Assembly (NCBI RefSeq): GCF_002135205.1
Contig: NZ_NEFZ01000001.1
Location: 186,001-250,000 of the forward strand
Direction: 5' to 3'
Source of the DNA: Acinetobacter sp. ANC 4204
Lineage (GTDB): Bacteria; Pseudomonadota; Gammaproteobacteria; Pseudomonadales; Moraxellaceae
DNA: 64,000 nucleotides
Translations under genes and position numbers: made by a program
In this document: one piece after another, positions 47,772 to 60,186 of the stretch
Layout of the letters: each line of letters begins with the position of its first letter
Position numbering within the stretch: the stretch's first letter is position 1
Notes under the pieces: model-generated
What the model was told of the DNA's origin: nothing
Database searches by the model: none
Seen by the model: only the letters and a program-made list of their open reading frames with translations

Positions 47772-49001
47772 ATGAAACTGGAAGCATCAACACTATTCAA
47801 ACAAGAGCAAATTGATCTTTTAATTGCTCGCGGACTAAATTTGGTTCGATTCCCCAAAGGGCTAGAGACGATCTATAAAAACCTATACAGAAATGGGGCG
47901 GCTTTGGAATTTCGCTATCGTGCCCCTATCATTTTAGGACTATATTTGTATCTATGTATAGGGACCTACCAAATATTGCCAACCGAAATACGTTCTGAAT
48001 GGATCATGTTTTATGGTTGGGTCGGTTTAATCATTTTTTTCGCATGGTTTCTTTCTTTTATTCCAACAATGAATAAATGGTTTGAACATTATGTTTGTCT
48101 AGGATCTGTAGGGTCTGTCGCTCTTACTTTCACATTAATCAATGTATTGGAACAAGGTCAAAATAATGTACTTTTTCATGCTGCAATGATGTATGCAATT
48201 GTTATTATTTATGGTTTTGTCGGGATGAGATTTTATACTGCTGTGATTGCAGGTTGGTGCGGTGGTTTAATTGGTATAATTGTAACTACATGGCTAAACA
48301 TCTCTATTGATTGGACTTTTTTAAATCGAACTTATACATTCAGTAGCTTTCTTGGTATGGCTTTAGCGTATGCAATTGATCGCCAACATCGAGAAAATTA
48401 TTTGCAAAATTGTATGATCGAATTAAACAGAATAGAACTTAAACACCAAACAGAACAACTTTCAATATTATCAAATCATGACCCCTTAACAGGTTTAGCT
48501 AATCGACGCTATTTAGACAAAGTTCTCGAAAATGAATGGAATCGCTCAATAATTCACCAAACATCTATTACAATCATGATGGTAGATATTGATTGCTTTA
48601 AACAATATAACGATACATTAGGTCATCTTCATGGTGATGATTGCTTAAAGCAGATTGCTAATATACTAAATTCAGTACCTTCAAAAAATAATGATCTTGT
48701 TGCTCGCTATGGAGGTGAAGAATTCCTATTACTTTTCACTTTAACAAATGAAGATCAAGCTCTGATTAAAGCGAAATACTTAATGGAACGCATACATGAA
48801 ATTGGAATTATTCATCCACAGAGCAGTATTTCCAAATATCTGACAGTGAGCGTTGGGGTCGCAACTATCATTCCTAACTTGAATAATAGCCTTTCAGAAT
48901 TTATTGCTCATGCAGATCACGCCCTATATATCGCTAAAAGCAATGGAAAAAATCAATTTCACCTGAGTACGTCATACAAAGAAAGTCATCAAGTTTTGTA
49001 G
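47772..49001 (+). CDS. Membrane diguanylate cyclase, GGDEF type
   Basis: A 409-residue protein that should make cyclic di-GMP. The N-terminal 210 residues hold about six transmembrane helices (APIILGLYLYLCIGTYQILP, FYGWVGLIIFFAWFLSFIPT). A short coiled segment leads to the GGDEF domain, which starts NHDPLTGLANRRYLDKVLEN at about 237 and has the active site YGGEEF near residue 315 and SVGVATI near 355. The RxxD inhibitory site is not apparent. It sits between two decayed transposases. Sensed signal unknown. Confidence 0.88.
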   Translation: MKLEASTLFKQEQIDLLIARGLNLVRFPKGLETIYKNLYRNGAALEFRYRAPIILGLYLYLCIGTYQILPTEIRSEWIMFYGWVGLIIFFAWFLSFIPTMNKWFEHYVCLGSVGSVALTFTLINVLEQGQNNVLFHAAMMYAIVIIYGFVGMRFYTAVIAGWCGGLIGIIVTTWLNISIDWTFLNRTYTFSSFLGMALAYAIDRQHRENYLQNCMIELNRIELKHQTEQLSILSNHDPLTGLANRRYLDKVLENEWNRSIIHQTSITIMMVDIDCFKQYNDTLGHLHGDDCLKQIANILNSVPSKNNDLVARYGGEEFLLLFTLTNEDQALIKAKYLMERIHEIGIIHPQSSISKYLTVSVGVATIIPNLNNSLSEFIAHADHALYIAKSNGKNQFHLSTSYKESHQVL

Positions 49002-49010
49002 CTGGGCGTA

Positions 49011-49276
49011 TTAGCTCAAACCTGAGCTAACAACTGCCAATATTTGATTAAAACTATCAAATGAAATTTGAGCTAAATTCCAATAACCTTTGCTCGCAAT
49101 TAATGTTTCAATCTTGCACAGCAATACTGCCCATCTGCCATTGCACTCCTTATCCTGATAGGTTACGTCAGTACTATAGAAATTCAGCTAATCATCTAGA
49201 TTAAGTTGTAACTCTTTCAATGAGCTCTAGAATTTCTTTTGAAAAGTAATCGAATATAACGCTGCAAAATCATCTT
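49011..49276 (-). pseudogene. IS481-like transposase remnant, C-terminal part
   Basis: The reverse strand from 49274 reads DDFAALYSITFQKKF, then stop, SSLKELQLNLDD, stop, LNFYSTDVTYQDKECNGRWA in one continuous frame to TAA at 49011-49013. This matches the end of IS481-family transposases (RKKFY-SLEELQADLDAW-xxYNxxRTHQGKxCxGRTP in general form). Stops at 49227-49229 (TAG) and 49188-49190 (TAG) replace expected Tyr and Trp codons. The catalytic core is missing. Confidence 0.6.
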
Positions 49277-49576
49277 AAAGAATTCAAAATTGAAGTAGTC
49301 AAGTAAGTGACTGATAAAAATTAGAGCTGAGCAAAGGTTGCCACACATTTAGGTAAAACCCTATGTAGTCTTTATGTCTGGATTAAACCTTATGATCTGC
49401 AATAACCTAGAATTACTGAATTTTAAGCTTTGCTTTTCCCATAAGAATAAACTTATATTCATGGACTTTAGATTTACATCTGTAAAATTGAACATATTTT
49501 ATTCAAAAAAGTATTGTAAATTGCACTTTTTCGAACTAAAAATTAAACATAAGAATCATCAAAACAAAAACCTAAA
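49277..49576. other. Non-coding stretch upstream of the amidohydrolase
   Basis: No gene supported. The stretch is very AT-rich, and should hold the promoter of the amidohydrolase gene. A 74-codon frame (49374-49595) is not protein-like. Confidence 0.4.
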
Positions 49577-50953
49577 ATGGATAAGAACATGTTAAGTATA
49601 AAGACGATAAAGCCCCTAATGATATTGAGTTTCGGATTAAGTTTGTTTAGCAATAGCTATGCACAAGAGACTAAATACCTCATTGAAAAAAGTGTCAACC
49701 AAGATAATGAGAAATTTGTCAAAATATTCAAGGATATTCATCAAAACCCTGAACTGGGCTTTATGGAGTCTAGAACTGCGACAATCGTTGCAAAAGAATT
49801 AAAATCCTATGGATATCAAACCACTGAGAAAATTGGTAAAACTGGTGTGGCGGCTGTCATGAAAAATGGGGACGGCCCTGTTGTCATGTACCGCGCAGAT
49901 ATGGATGCAAATGCAGTTAAAGAAACAACTGGTCTGCCATATGCAAGTACAAAAATAGTGAAATTAGAGGATGGATCTGAAACACCCGTTGCACATACAT
50001 GTGGACATGACGCTCATGTGGCGTGGATGCTAGGCACTGCAAAGTTTTTTGCTGAGCATAAAAACCTCTGGAAAGGAACGGTCATATTTATTGGGCAACC
50101 TGCAGAAGAACCGATCTTAGGTGCAGAGGCAATGGTAAATGATGGTTTATATACAAAACATAAAATTCCAGTTCCTGACTACCTATTCGGCATTCACGCT
50201 GCACCAGTTGCAGTTGGCGTAATTGCAGCAGCGACAGGTGTCCGCATGGCAGGTACAGATCAATTTGATGTGACATTTCATGGCATTGGGGGACATGGCT
50301 CCACCCCAAATTTATCCAAAGATCCTATCGTCATGGCCGCAACTGCAATAACTCAATACCAAACCATTATCAGTCGAGGAATTGACCCGAAAAATTCTGC
50401 AGTAATTACAGTTGGGTCTGTGCAAGCTGGAAGCAATAATAATGTAATCCCTGCTTCCGCATTGCTAAAAATTAATTTACGTTGGTTTAATGAAAATGAC
50501 CGAAAGTTAATGATAGACGGTATTAAGCGAATCAATGAAAGTATTGCTTATGCTTATAATATGCCAAAAGACAAGTATCCAACAATTGCATTTAAAGGCT
50601 GGGCTCAACCTTTAAATAATGACATAGCTCTAACCAAAGTAGTTCAAAATGCATTATCAAATTCAGGACTAATAGAAAATCCCAAATATTTATTAGATGA
50701 GAATGTTCTCCCATCTGTAATGGGTTCTGAGGATGTTCATCACTTAGTGATTCATAATCCAAAATATGCATACAGTTATATTAATGTTGGTATTGCCGAG
50801 CCTAAACGCTTTATCGAAGCCTTTAAACAAAAAAAACTACCATTCAATGCACATAATGGAGACTTTGAAATTGATCTATCCGCAATTCCATACGGGACTA
50901 AAGCTGGTATTACATCAATGTTAGCTATCTTTAATGAAACAACACAATCTTAA
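49577..50953 (+). CDS. Secreted M20 amidohydrolase
   Basis: A 458-residue metallopeptidase of the M20D group (hippurate hydrolase, IAA-amino acid hydrolase, AbgB). A signal peptide covers about residues 5-29 (MLSIKTIKPLMILSFGLSLF, cleavage after SYA). Metal-binding features are HQNPELGFMESRTA, YRADMDANAVKETTGLPYAS, VAHTCGHDAHVAWMLG and GQPAEEPILGAEAM; the dimerisation domain includes GIGGHGSTPNLSKDPIVMA. A second ATG (49589) starts the signal peptide equally well. Base composition is AT-rich, unlike the kdp genes, and an IS lies immediately downstream, suggesting acquisition. Confidence 0.86.
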   Translation: MDKNMLSIKTIKPLMILSFGLSLFSNSYAQETKYLIEKSVNQDNEKFVKIFKDIHQNPELGFMESRTATIVAKELKSYGYQTTEKIGKTGVAAVMKNGDGPVVMYRADMDANAVKETTGLPYASTKIVKLEDGSETPVAHTCGHDAHVAWMLGTAKFFAEHKNLWKGTVIFIGQPAEEPILGAEAMVNDGLYTKHKIPVPDYLFGIHAAPVAVGVIAAATGVRMAGTDQFDVTFHGIGGHGSTPNLSKDPIVMAATAITQYQTIISRGIDPKNSAVITVGSVQAGSNNNVIPASALLKINLRWFNENDRKLMIDGIKRINESIAYAYNMPKDKYPTIAFKGWAQPLNNDIALTKVVQNALSNSGLIENPKYLLDENVLPSVMGSEDVHHLVIHNPKYAYSYINVGIAEPKRFIEAFKQKKLPFNAHNGDFEIDLSAIPYGTKAGITSMLAIFNETTQS

Positions 50954-51088
50954 ATTAAATTGCTCTTTAAATGATCAAGAAAAACTGATTTTTTCATTAT
51001 TATTTAATTGTTTTCCGAACTTAAAACGACTCTAAATTGTATCGAGGATTAATGTCGACAACGGTATTGTACAGTGATAGTTTCGTTA

Positions 51089-52127
51089 GGCTTTCTTGCA
51101 CAAAGCTATTCTTGAAGGCTTCTTCAGCAATATAATTTCCAGATGAAGAAGCCTGCACCTAAAATCTACCGCACAACCAATTGGTCCTCGTATAACCAAG
51201 CTTTAATCAAGCGAGGGAATATTTCAATCTGGTTTGATCCGAAGACCCAATGGTATGCACAACCACAAGGCAAGCACGGACGAAATCAAACTTATTCCGA
51301 TACAGCGATTCAATGCTGTTTAATGATCAAATCTCTATTCCGTCTTTCTTTACGTATGGTCACTGGCTTTGCTCAAAGCCTGATTAAACTCAGTGGCTTA
51401 AATTGGACAGCACCAGATTACTCCACCCTCTGTAGACGACAAAAGCATATTGATATTGCGATAAGCTATCAGAAAAGTCGTGATGGGTTACACCTACTCG
51501 TCGACTCTACGGGTTTAAAATTTTTAGGTGAAGGCGAATGGAAGCGTAAGAAACATCAGCCTGAATACCGTCGGCAATGGCGTAAACTGCATATTGCTAT
51601 AGATGCTGAAACACTGCAAATACGTGCCGTTCAGCTTACGACAAATAATGTCAGTGATTCACAAGTACTAGGTGATTTACTGGATCAAATCCCACTAGAT
51701 GAGCGAATAGATTCTGTCTATACCGATGGGGCGTACAACACGAAGTGCTGCAGACAATTGATTTCAGATCGTCAAGCACATGCAGTAATTCCACCCAGAA
51801 AGAATGCCAAGCCATGGAAAGATTCTAAAATCAGTTCAATAGAACGAAATGAGTTACTTCAAACGGTTAAACATTTAGGCAGAACCCTATGGAAAAAATG
51901 GTCGGGTTATCACCGTCGCAGTTTGATGGAAACCAAGATGCATTGCATCAAATTATTAGGAGATAAGCTGACGGCAAGACATTTTCAAAGTCAAGTCAAT
52001 GAAATTCATGCGCGTGTGGCAGTTCTGAATAGATTTATGGAATTAGGTAGACCTCACACCCAAGTTGTCACTTAAATTTGAATGGATTGGGGAAAACTCA
52101 GCTTTTGAATGTTTATGCAACAAAGCC
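51089..52127 (+). mobile_element. IS5-family insertion sequence (IS903-like group)
   Basis: The element spans 1039 bp. Its left end reads GGCTTTCTTGCACAAAG and its right end, in reverse complement, GGCTTTGTTGCATAAAC: 14 of 17 positions match. It carries a single intact transposase gene. Flanking nine-base sequences (GTTTCGTTA left, GGTTGAGGG right) are not duplicates, so no target-site duplication is visible. Confidence 0.82.
51143..52075 (+). CDS. IS5-family transposase
   Basis: A 310-residue DDE transposase. The catalytic triad is visible: Asp121 in LLVDSTGLKFLGEGEW, Asp195 in SVYTDGAYNTKCC, and Glu263 in YHRRSLMETKMH, the latter the R-x-x-x-E block of the family. The N-terminal region NWSSYNQALIKRGNISIWFD is the typical DUF4372-like start of the IS903 group. 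The frame is intact and single, without a programmed frameshift. It fills most of the IS. Confidence 0.92.
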   Translation: MKKPAPKIYRTTNWSSYNQALIKRGNISIWFDPKTQWYAQPQGKHGRNQTYSDTAIQCCLMIKSLFRLSLRMVTGFAQSLIKLSGLNWTAPDYSTLCRRQKHIDIAISYQKSRDGLHLLVDSTGLKFLGEGEWKRKKHQPEYRRQWRKLHIAIDAETLQIRAVQLTTNNVSDSQVLGDLLDQIPLDERIDSVYTDGAYNTKCCRQLISDRQAHAVIPPRKNAKPWKDSKISSIERNELLQTVKHLGRTLWKKWSGYHRRSLMETKMHCIKLLGDKLTARHFQSQVNEIHARVAVLNRFMELGRPHTQVVT

Positions 52128-52150
52128 GGTTGAGGGGTAAAACTACAGGC

Positions 52151-52186
52151 AAGAAAAAAGCCCTTGCAAATACAAGGGCTTTTTTC
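52151..52186 (-). terminator. Terminator after tRNA-Ser
   Basis: Hairpin AAAAGCCCTTG / CAAGGGCTTTT with A and T runs on both sides, just beyond the 3' end of the tRNA gene on the reverse strand. Confidence 0.85.
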
Positions 52187-52192
52187 AAAATT

Positions 52193-52282
52193 TGGCGGAA
52201 GCGGTGAGATTCGAACTCACGGAGGACTCACACCCTCGTCGGTTTTCAAGACCGGTGCATTAAACCGCTCTGCCACGCTTCC
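52193..52282 (-). tRNA. tRNA-Ser (anticodon UGA)
   Basis: On the reverse strand a 90-base tRNA begins GGAAGCGTGGCAGAGCGG. The acceptor stem GGAAGCG pairs with CGCTTCC, followed by discriminator G and an encoded CCA. The anticodon loop CTTGAAA gives anticodon TGA. The T arm has GTTCGAATC. A long variable arm (CGAGGGTGTGAGTCCTCC region) identifies a class II serine tRNA. It lies at the border of the IS-rich segment. Confidence 0.93.
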
Positions 52283-52369
52283 ATGTGCGCCATAATACGG
52301 AGCTTTTGTTTTGATGACAAGTAAAACTTATAATAAAAGCAAACAACTGCATATTGTTTAATCAAAAGC

Positions 52370-54415
<2,046 letters not shown>

Positions 54416-54537
54416 TTATCTTTGGCTTTGCAACTTGTTGCATACTACTTTAGCTGTTTTTCAAAATTTTGGGATGACAATTTAGAAAATTTTCTGAGTA
54501 ACTACGGTCAATTCAACTGGATTCACAAAAAAGTAAT

Positions 54538-54573
54538 AAAAAAACCAGTGATGTTGCCATCACTGGTTTTTTT
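54538..54573 (-). terminator. Terminator after dld
   Basis: Hairpin AAACCAGTGATG / CATCACTGGTTT with T7 on the reverse strand, 15 bases after the dld stop codon; it closes the lld operon. Confidence 0.88.
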
Positions 54574-54587
54574 ATTGCTTAAAAGCC

Positions 54588-56282
54588 TTATTTCCAAGCT
54601 TTCAACTTACTGGTTTGGCCAATACCTACGTTAAAACTATTGGTTGGATCCAGCTTTTCATAATGTGTTCGCAGTGCAGGTTTTGCTACATATAAATGTC
54701 CAACATTATGCTCGGCTGGGTATTCAGCACCTCGTGCATCCAATAAATGCCACATTTGGTGTTCCATCGCTAAAGGATCTACGCCTTTTTTCACAATATA
54801 GTCCTGATGAAACACATGACATAAAAAATGACCATAATAGAGTTTATGAACAATCAGATCATCCATCTCTTTAGGTAAGGTTTCCACCCACTCTCGATCA
54901 TTACGACGCAATGCGATGTCCAAAGCTACAATATCTTCAACTTCTGAACGATGTGTATCTCGATAGCGAATTGCTGCACCTGCAACGGCAAAGCGATGTA
55001 AAAATGCTTTACGTCCTTCTTCCTCAGTACAGTGGAAAAAATCACCTGAAGTTTTATCTTGGAAATAGCGTTTTAAAAAACTTTCAACTTGCTCAACATC
55101 TTGATTTTCAATCCGAATAACCAAATGGTGTTCATACAAATCGCGGAATGCATTCATCCGTTTCGGTAAATGATTGGGCAAAAATTTGGTGATCAATTGC
55201 AGGACTTTATCTGACAGCCCCTTCATACCAAATTTTTCTAAGTACGCATCAACCTTATCTTTCATTGCAAATGCAGCGGGTACTTTGGCTGTACCCAGTT
55301 TTTCAATGAACATAAAGGTGTCTTTACCGTACTCTGCCCCGATGTCATAAGCCACGCGGTGGATATATTCCCCTGCAATCGGCAATCGCGGCAAATCTTT
55401 TAGTAAAAAACGGCGAATTTCAGTCAAATCATCATGTGAGTTGGTTCCCACGTAGAACACCTGACTTGGAATTTTTTCAAAGGTATCTAAACGTACGGCA
55501 AAGACACATACTTTACCTGCCGAACCCGATGCTTCATATAAACGAGACGGATCGGCATTAAAGCGTGCAGGCGTATTTTCATCAACTTGTTTAACATCAT
55601 GTCCATAACGATGGTCCGATGCGCAGCAGCCTGAGTTATTGATAATATCGCCGATTTGATAATTTTTCGTTTCAAGCATGCTTAGAATTTCTTCAGGTGT
55701 TTCGCCTAGGTTCACCCCTAAATGATTCACTAATTCTAACTGACCACCATCATTGACACGAGCATACAGAGCCAGCTCAGTATAAGCAGGACCACGGCGC
55801 ACCAAAGCACCACCTGAGTTATTACAGACACCACCTAAAACTGAAGCCCCAATACACGATGAACCAATCACTGAATGTGGCTCTCGATTAAATGGCACCA
55901 ACTCTTTTTCAAGTCGATCCAGTGTGGCACCGGGTAGACAAATCACTTGCTGACCGTCATTAATGACTTGAATGCCGACCAAACGACGTGTGCTGATTAG
56001 AACCACTGGACGGTCATAATCATCACCAAAAGGCGTTGAGCCACCAGTCAAACCTGTATTGGCCGCTTGCATAATCACAATACAATCTGCATCAACAGCC
56101 ACTTGTAGTACTTGCCACTGTTCCAGTAATGACCCTGGTGCAACAACAGCCAGTACTTTCCCTGCGCCGTAACGACGACCTTGGCGGTATAAACGTGTGT
56201 CTTTATCGTCAGTTAAAACGTGTTGTTTACCAACGATATTTATTAAATTTTCAATAACGTGTTGTGGAGATCGAGGGTTCAT
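54588..56282 (-). CDS. dld: Quinone-dependent D-lactate dehydrogenase
   Basis: A 564-residue FAD enzyme that oxidises D-lactate to pyruvate and feeds the respiratory chain at the inner membrane. PCMH FAD-binding blocks include MQAANTGLTGGSTPFGDDYD, CLPGATLDRLEKELVPF and SSCIGASVLGGVCNNSGGAL; the C-terminal half is the membrane-binding Dld-type domain with HVFHQDYIVKKGVD and EYPAEHNVGHLY. The frame reaches a TTG at 56297, but ATG at 56282 (MNPRSPQHVI) is preferred. It is the last gene of the lactate cluster. Confidence 0.94.
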   Translation of the reverse strand: MNPRSPQHVIENLINIVGKQHVLTDDKDTRLYRQGRRYGAGKVLAVVAPGSLLEQWQVLQVAVDADCIVIMQAANTGLTGGSTPFGDDYDRPVVLISTRRLVGIQVINDGQQVICLPGATLDRLEKELVPFNREPHSVIGSSCIGASVLGGVCNNSGGALVRRGPAYTELALYARVNDGGQLELVNHLGVNLGETPEEILSMLETKNYQIGDIINNSGCCASDHRYGHDVKQVDENTPARFNADPSRLYEASGSAGKVCVFAVRLDTFEKIPSQVFYVGTNSHDDLTEIRRFLLKDLPRLPIAGEYIHRVAYDIGAEYGKDTFMFIEKLGTAKVPAAFAMKDKVDAYLEKFGMKGLSDKVLQLITKFLPNHLPKRMNAFRDLYEHHLVIRIENQDVEQVESFLKRYFQDKTSGDFFHCTEEEGRKAFLHRFAVAGAAIRYRDTHRSEVEDIVALDIALRRNDREWVETLPKEMDDLIVHKLYYGHFLCHVFHQDYIVKKGVDPLAMEHQMWHLLDARGAEYPAEHNVGHLYVAKPALRTHYEKLDPTNSFNVGIGQTSKLKAWK

Positions 56283-56303
56283 ATTTGTTATTTCCAATGA
56301 TTA

Positions 56304-56446
56304 TAATCCCCCTAAATCCCCCTTTTCCGAAGAGGGACTTTTTCTTCACCTTAGGCATTTAAAGTAAAAGAAAAATTATTTATACCTGCAACATAAATTC
56401 TAATCGGTATAACTCCTCCCTTTTAAAGGGAGGTTGGGAGGGATTA
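56304..56446. repeat. Short palindromic repeat element, copy 2
   Basis: This 143-bp element between dld and lldD begins TAATCCCCCTAAATCCCCC and ends AAAGGGAGGTTGGGAGGG plus ATTA. Both ends match copy 1 at 20792-20897, while the middle differs in length and sequence. AGAGGGACTTTTTCTTCAC near 56331 parallels ATGGGGACTTTTCAC in copy 1. No coding capacity. Confidence 0.7.
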
Positions 56447-56532
56447 TATAAATAGCAATAATCACGGTATTGATGTAAATACCTATTGAATGCCCGTTTA
56501 CTGTGTGAGAACGCTTCTACTGATATAATGAA

Positions 56533-57687
56533 TTACTCAGCCAACTCTCGTTCTAACTTCACTAAACAGTCAGACGTAATATCCGCAATGGTTTTTGCAC
56601 CAGTTAAAGTCATAGCAACACGCATTTCTTTATCAATCAATTCTAAAAGATTTGAAACACCTTCACCGCCTGCTGCACCAAGTGCATAAACAAAGGCGCG
56701 ACCAAGCATACACGTGTCTGCACCCAACGCCAGCATACGCACAACATCTAGACCATTACGAATACCTGAATCCGCGAGGATTTTAATATCACCCTTGACT
56801 GCATCTGCAATTGGCGGAAGTGCACATGCAGAAGATAAAACGCCATCGAGCTGACGACCACCATGGTTTGAAACCACAATCCCATCTGCACCGAAACGCA
56901 CTGCATCTTTGGCATCTTCAGGATCCAGAATCCCTTTAATAACCATTGGCCCATCCCAAAACTCACGAATCCACTCAAGGTCTTTCCATGAAATAGACGG
57001 ATCAAAGTTTGAACCTAACCAGCCGATGTAATCTTCTAGACCTGTAGGTTTGCCTAAATATTTAGAAATATTGCCCAAGTCATGCGGACGGCCCATCATG
57101 CCGACATTCCACGCCCAATGTGGGTGGAAACACGACTGCATATAACGACGCATTGCTGCATTTGGGCCACTCATACCTGAGTGGGCATCACGGTAACGCG
57201 CGCCTGGAACAGGCATATCCACAGTAAACACCAAGGTTGAACAGCCTGCCGCTTTAGCACGTTCCAAAGCATTTTTCATGAAACCACGGTCACGCAGTAC
57301 ATAAAGCTGGAACCACATTGGACGCTGAATCGCAGGCGCAACTTCCTCAATTGGACATACTGAAACGGTAGACAGCGTAAATGGAATGCCCTTTTTATCC
57401 GCAGCAACCGCAGCTTGAACTTCACCACGACGCGCATACATCCCTGTTAAACCCACAGGCGATAATGCAACTGGCATCGACAACGTTTCATCAAACAGTT
57501 TGGTTTCTAAACTTAACTGTGACATGTCGTTCAGTACACGCTGGCGCAAAGCAATTTTCGATAAATCTTCTACGTTACGCTTCAGGGTATATTCTGCATA
57601 CGCACCACCATCAATGTAATGGAATAAAAATGGCGGTAAACGACGTCGTGCCGCTTCACGGTAGTCATTGGCAGAAGAAATAATCAT
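56533..57687 (-). CDS. lldD: L-lactate dehydrogenase (FMN, quinone-dependent)
   Basis: A 384-residue FMN enzyme of the glycolate oxidase family oxidising L-lactate to pyruvate. Conserved features: [42 protein letters not shown] with catalytic His near residue 275, and [20 protein letters not shown]. It starts [20 protein letters not shown], the usual N terminus. It follows lldR by two bases; a 143-bp repeat separates it from dld. Confidence 0.95.
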   Translation of the reverse strand: MIISSANDYREAARRRLPPFLFHYIDGGAYAEYTLKRNVEDLSKIALRQRVLNDMSQLSLETKLFDETLSMPVALSPVGLTGMYARRGEVQAAVAADKKGIPFTLSTVSVCPIEEVAPAIQRPMWFQLYVLRDRGFMKNALERAKAAGCSTLVFTVDMPVPGARYRDAHSGMSGPNAAMRRYMQSCFHPHWAWNVGMMGRPHDLGNISKYLGKPTGLEDYIGWLGSNFDPSISWKDLEWIREFWDGPMVIKGILDPEDAKDAVRFGADGIVVSNHGGRQLDGVLSSACALPPIADAVKGDIKILADSGIRNGLDVVRMLALGADTCMLGRAFVYALGAAGGEGVSNLLELIDKEMRVAMTLTGAKTIADITSDCLVKLERELAE

Positions 57688-57689
57688 GC

Positions 57690-58433
57690 TTATATCCTGT
57701 TTAATCGACTGGCGCGCTGACGACGAGCTTCTTCTTCATCAATCATGCGCACCTGTTGTACTACAAACTCAATGTGTCCACAGACTGCTTTGCGTGCAGC
57801 TTCTGGATCACGACGTTCAATTGCACTCATGACTTGAAAGTGCTGATCATGCAATTGATCAAAACGGTGTGCTTCGCTATAGACTTTTCGGCGTCCCAAA
57901 GCGACGTTGAACTGCAACAAATCGAACAGACCACGCATCATCTGAATGAGAACCAAATTATGAGATGCTTCAGCAATCGCTAAATGAAATTTCGCATCAG
58001 CACGAGCCGCTGCATCATCATCACCCAGTGCCTGAAAATGGTTAATCTGATCATAATAATGTCGGATATTCACCAAATCTTCTTGGGTTGCGCGTTGAGC
58101 TGCATACCAAGTCGTCCCACCTTCTAAAATAATGCGCGCCTCTTGCACATCAAAGCGATAGGCTGGATCTTCACTCATCAAATTACTGATCGGTTGTACA
58201 ATTTGATAACTTGACCAGGTAGCTGGTAATTGTTTTAAAAAAGTTCCCGCTCCCACTTTACTGACCAACATACCCATGCTGGACAGTTGAGAAATCGCTT
58301 CTCTTAAAGAGGAACGCGAGACTTGAAGTTGTTCACACAGTTTTCTTTCAGCAGGCAGACGGTCTCCAACTTGCATATTGCTTTGTTCAATCAATACACG
58401 CAGGCTTTGTACAGCTTTATCGGAGACTCTCAT
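57690..58433 (-). CDS. lldR: Lactate-responsive regulator LldR (GntR/FadR family)
   Basis: A 247-residue regulator with a GntR winged HTH (about residues 8-70; [40 protein letters not shown]) and an FCD effector domain (from about 95; [31 protein letters not shown] with metal-binding Asp/His). In E. coli the homologue represses or activates lldPRD in response to L-lactate. FadR-type operators are present upstream of lldP. It follows lldP by 32 bases. Confidence 0.92.
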   Translation of the reverse strand: MRVSDKAVQSLRVLIEQSNMQVGDRLPAERKLCEQLQVSRSSLREAISQLSSMGMLVSKVGAGTFLKQLPATWSSYQIVQPISNLMSEDPAYRFDVQEARIILEGGTTWYAAQRATQEDLVNIRHYYDQINHFQALGDDDAAARADAKFHLAIAEASHNLVLIQMMRGLFDLLQFNVALGRRKVYSEAHRFDQLHDQHFQVMSAIERRDPEAARKAVCGHIEFVVQQVRMIDEEEARRQRASRLNRI

Positions 58434-58465
58434 CTGCTTTCCTTAACGTTGATACACAATTTGTG

Positions 58466-60127
58466 CTATGGAATCATCCATGGGAACACATAAGCTTGTA
58501 GTGTAATCATAATACCCATCATAAATGTGAACGTTATACTGTGTTTTACAGTAAAACGGAATAAATCAGACTCTTTACCAACTAAGCCGACCGCCGCACA
58601 TGCAATCGCAATTGATTGAGGTGAAATCATCTTACCAGTTACACCACCACTGGTATTTGCTGCCACCAGTAAAACCTCTGGCACCCCAATTTGCTGAGCT
58701 GTAGTGGCTTGAAGCGCTGAAAAAAGTGCGTTCGCAGAAGTATCCGAACCTGTAAGGAATACACCCAACCAGCCCAAGAATGGTGAAAAGAAAGTAAATG
58801 CTGAACCTGTATGTGCAAGCGCTAAAGCCAAGGTTGAAGACATACCCGAGTAGTTCGCAACAAAGGCAAAAGACAACACCATACCAATTGAATAAATTGG
58901 AATTTTCAACTCATTCAAGGTTTCACCAAAAGTTACAACTGCATCCTTAGGCTTCATCTTCAAAAAGGCAATCGTAATTAATGCTGCAATAAAGATCGCA
59001 GTACCTGTTGCCGAGATCCAATCGAACTTATAGATTGCGTCATAGTCTTTTATTTCTGTCACTACAGGCGGCATTTTTTGAATCATTTGATGCAAAAATG
59101 GCACCTTGATGGAAATCACAAGATCATGCAATGCACCGTCTTTGGCAAATAAATCCTTAAATGGTTTCACACTCCAGATCGTCACCATTACAGTTAAAAT
59201 GGCAAATGGAGACCATGCTTTGGCAATTTGACCGATGCTATATTTTTTCTGTTTTTGTGCTGCAACATCTTCATTCATATTTGCGTCTTGATCTGCAAAA
59301 CGAAAAATATGCTTTGGCTGCCAGTATTTAAACAAAATTGTTAATGAAACCAAGGATGCAATTGCAGCCGTAATATCTGGTAGTTCTGGCCCAACAAAGT
59401 TAGAAGTTAAGTATTGTGCGATTGCAAAGCTACCTGCCCCCACCACAACTGCTGGCCATGTTTCTTTAACACCACGCCAGCCGTCCATAATCGCCATAAT
59501 CCAGAACAATACGATTGGCACCATAAATGGTAACTGACGGCCTACCATTTGGCTGATTTCCATGGTATCGACACCAGATACCTGTCCCGCAACGATAATA
59601 GGAATACCCATCGCACCAAATGCCACAGGTGCTGTGTTTACAATTAGGCAAAGACCTGCTGCATATAAAGGTTTAAAACCTAAGCCAACCAGCAACGCCG
59701 CGGTAATCGCCACAGGGGCACCAAAGCCCGCCGCACCTTCTAAAAAGGTACCAAAAGCAAAGCCGACCAACAGCATTTGTAAACGCTGATCTTCGGTAAT
59801 TGAGAGAATAGATGAACGAATGATGTCAAACTGACCTGTCTTCACTGAGATTTTATACAGGAAAACAGCACCAATAATAATCCAAGCAATTGGCCATAAA
59901 CCGTAGAAGAAACCATAAACCATAGATGCCAATGCCATCAATACCGGCATCTTATAGGCAAATAAAGAGACAAGAAGCGCAAGTACAACAGTGATCGTAC
60001 CTGCCACACTACCTTTTAAACGAAATACTGCGAGCGCCAAGAAGAAAAAGATAATTGGAATCAGCGCAATTAAACTGGATATCCAAATATTCCCCATCGG
60101 GTCATACATTTGCTGCCATTGAAGCAT
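58466..60127 (-). CDS. lldP: L-lactate permease
   Basis: A 553-residue inner-membrane lactate permease of the LctP family with about 12-14 helices. It starts [20 protein letters not shown] and includes [60 protein letters not shown] and [20 protein letters not shown]. The open frame reaches 60277, but ATG at 60127 is chosen: AAGGAG lies six bases before it. Another ATG at 60133 is too close to the ribosome-binding site. First gene of the lldP-lldR-lldD-dld cluster. Confidence 0.94.
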   Translation of the reverse strand: MLQWQQMYDPMGNIWISSLIALIPIIFFFLALAVFRLKGSVAGTITVVLALLVSLFAYKMPVLMALASMVYGFFYGLWPIAWIIIGAVFLYKISVKTGQFDIIRSSILSITEDQRLQMLLVGFAFGTFLEGAAGFGAPVAITAALLVGLGFKPLYAAGLCLIVNTAPVAFGAMGIPIIVAGQVSGVDTMEISQMVGRQLPFMVPIVLFWIMAIMDGWRGVKETWPAVVVGAGSFAIAQYLTSNFVGPELPDITAAIASLVSLTILFKYWQPKHIFRFADQDANMNEDVAAQKQKKYSIGQIAKAWSPFAILTVMVTIWSVKPFKDLFAKDGALHDLVISIKVPFLHQMIQKMPPVVTEIKDYDAIYKFDWISATGTAIFIAALITIAFLKMKPKDAVVTFGETLNELKIPIYSIGMVLSFAFVANYSGMSSTLALALAHTGSAFTFFSPFLGWLGVFLTGSDTSANALFSALQATTAQQIGVPEVLLVAANTSGGVTGKMISPQSIAIACAAVGLVGKESDLFRFTVKHSITFTFMMGIMITLQAYVFPWMIP

Positions 60128-60186
60128 TGTCATCTCCTTGAAATGCTTACTAAGATTTAATTTTGAGCATATTATTGGTAATTTCA

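Noticed and set aside
49340..49366. ACATTTAGGTAAAACCCTATG resembles part of the IS5 transposase gene near 51870 (about 20 of 23 bases)
   Set aside because: The similarity does not extend on either side, so it is probably coincidental rather than an IS5 fragment.
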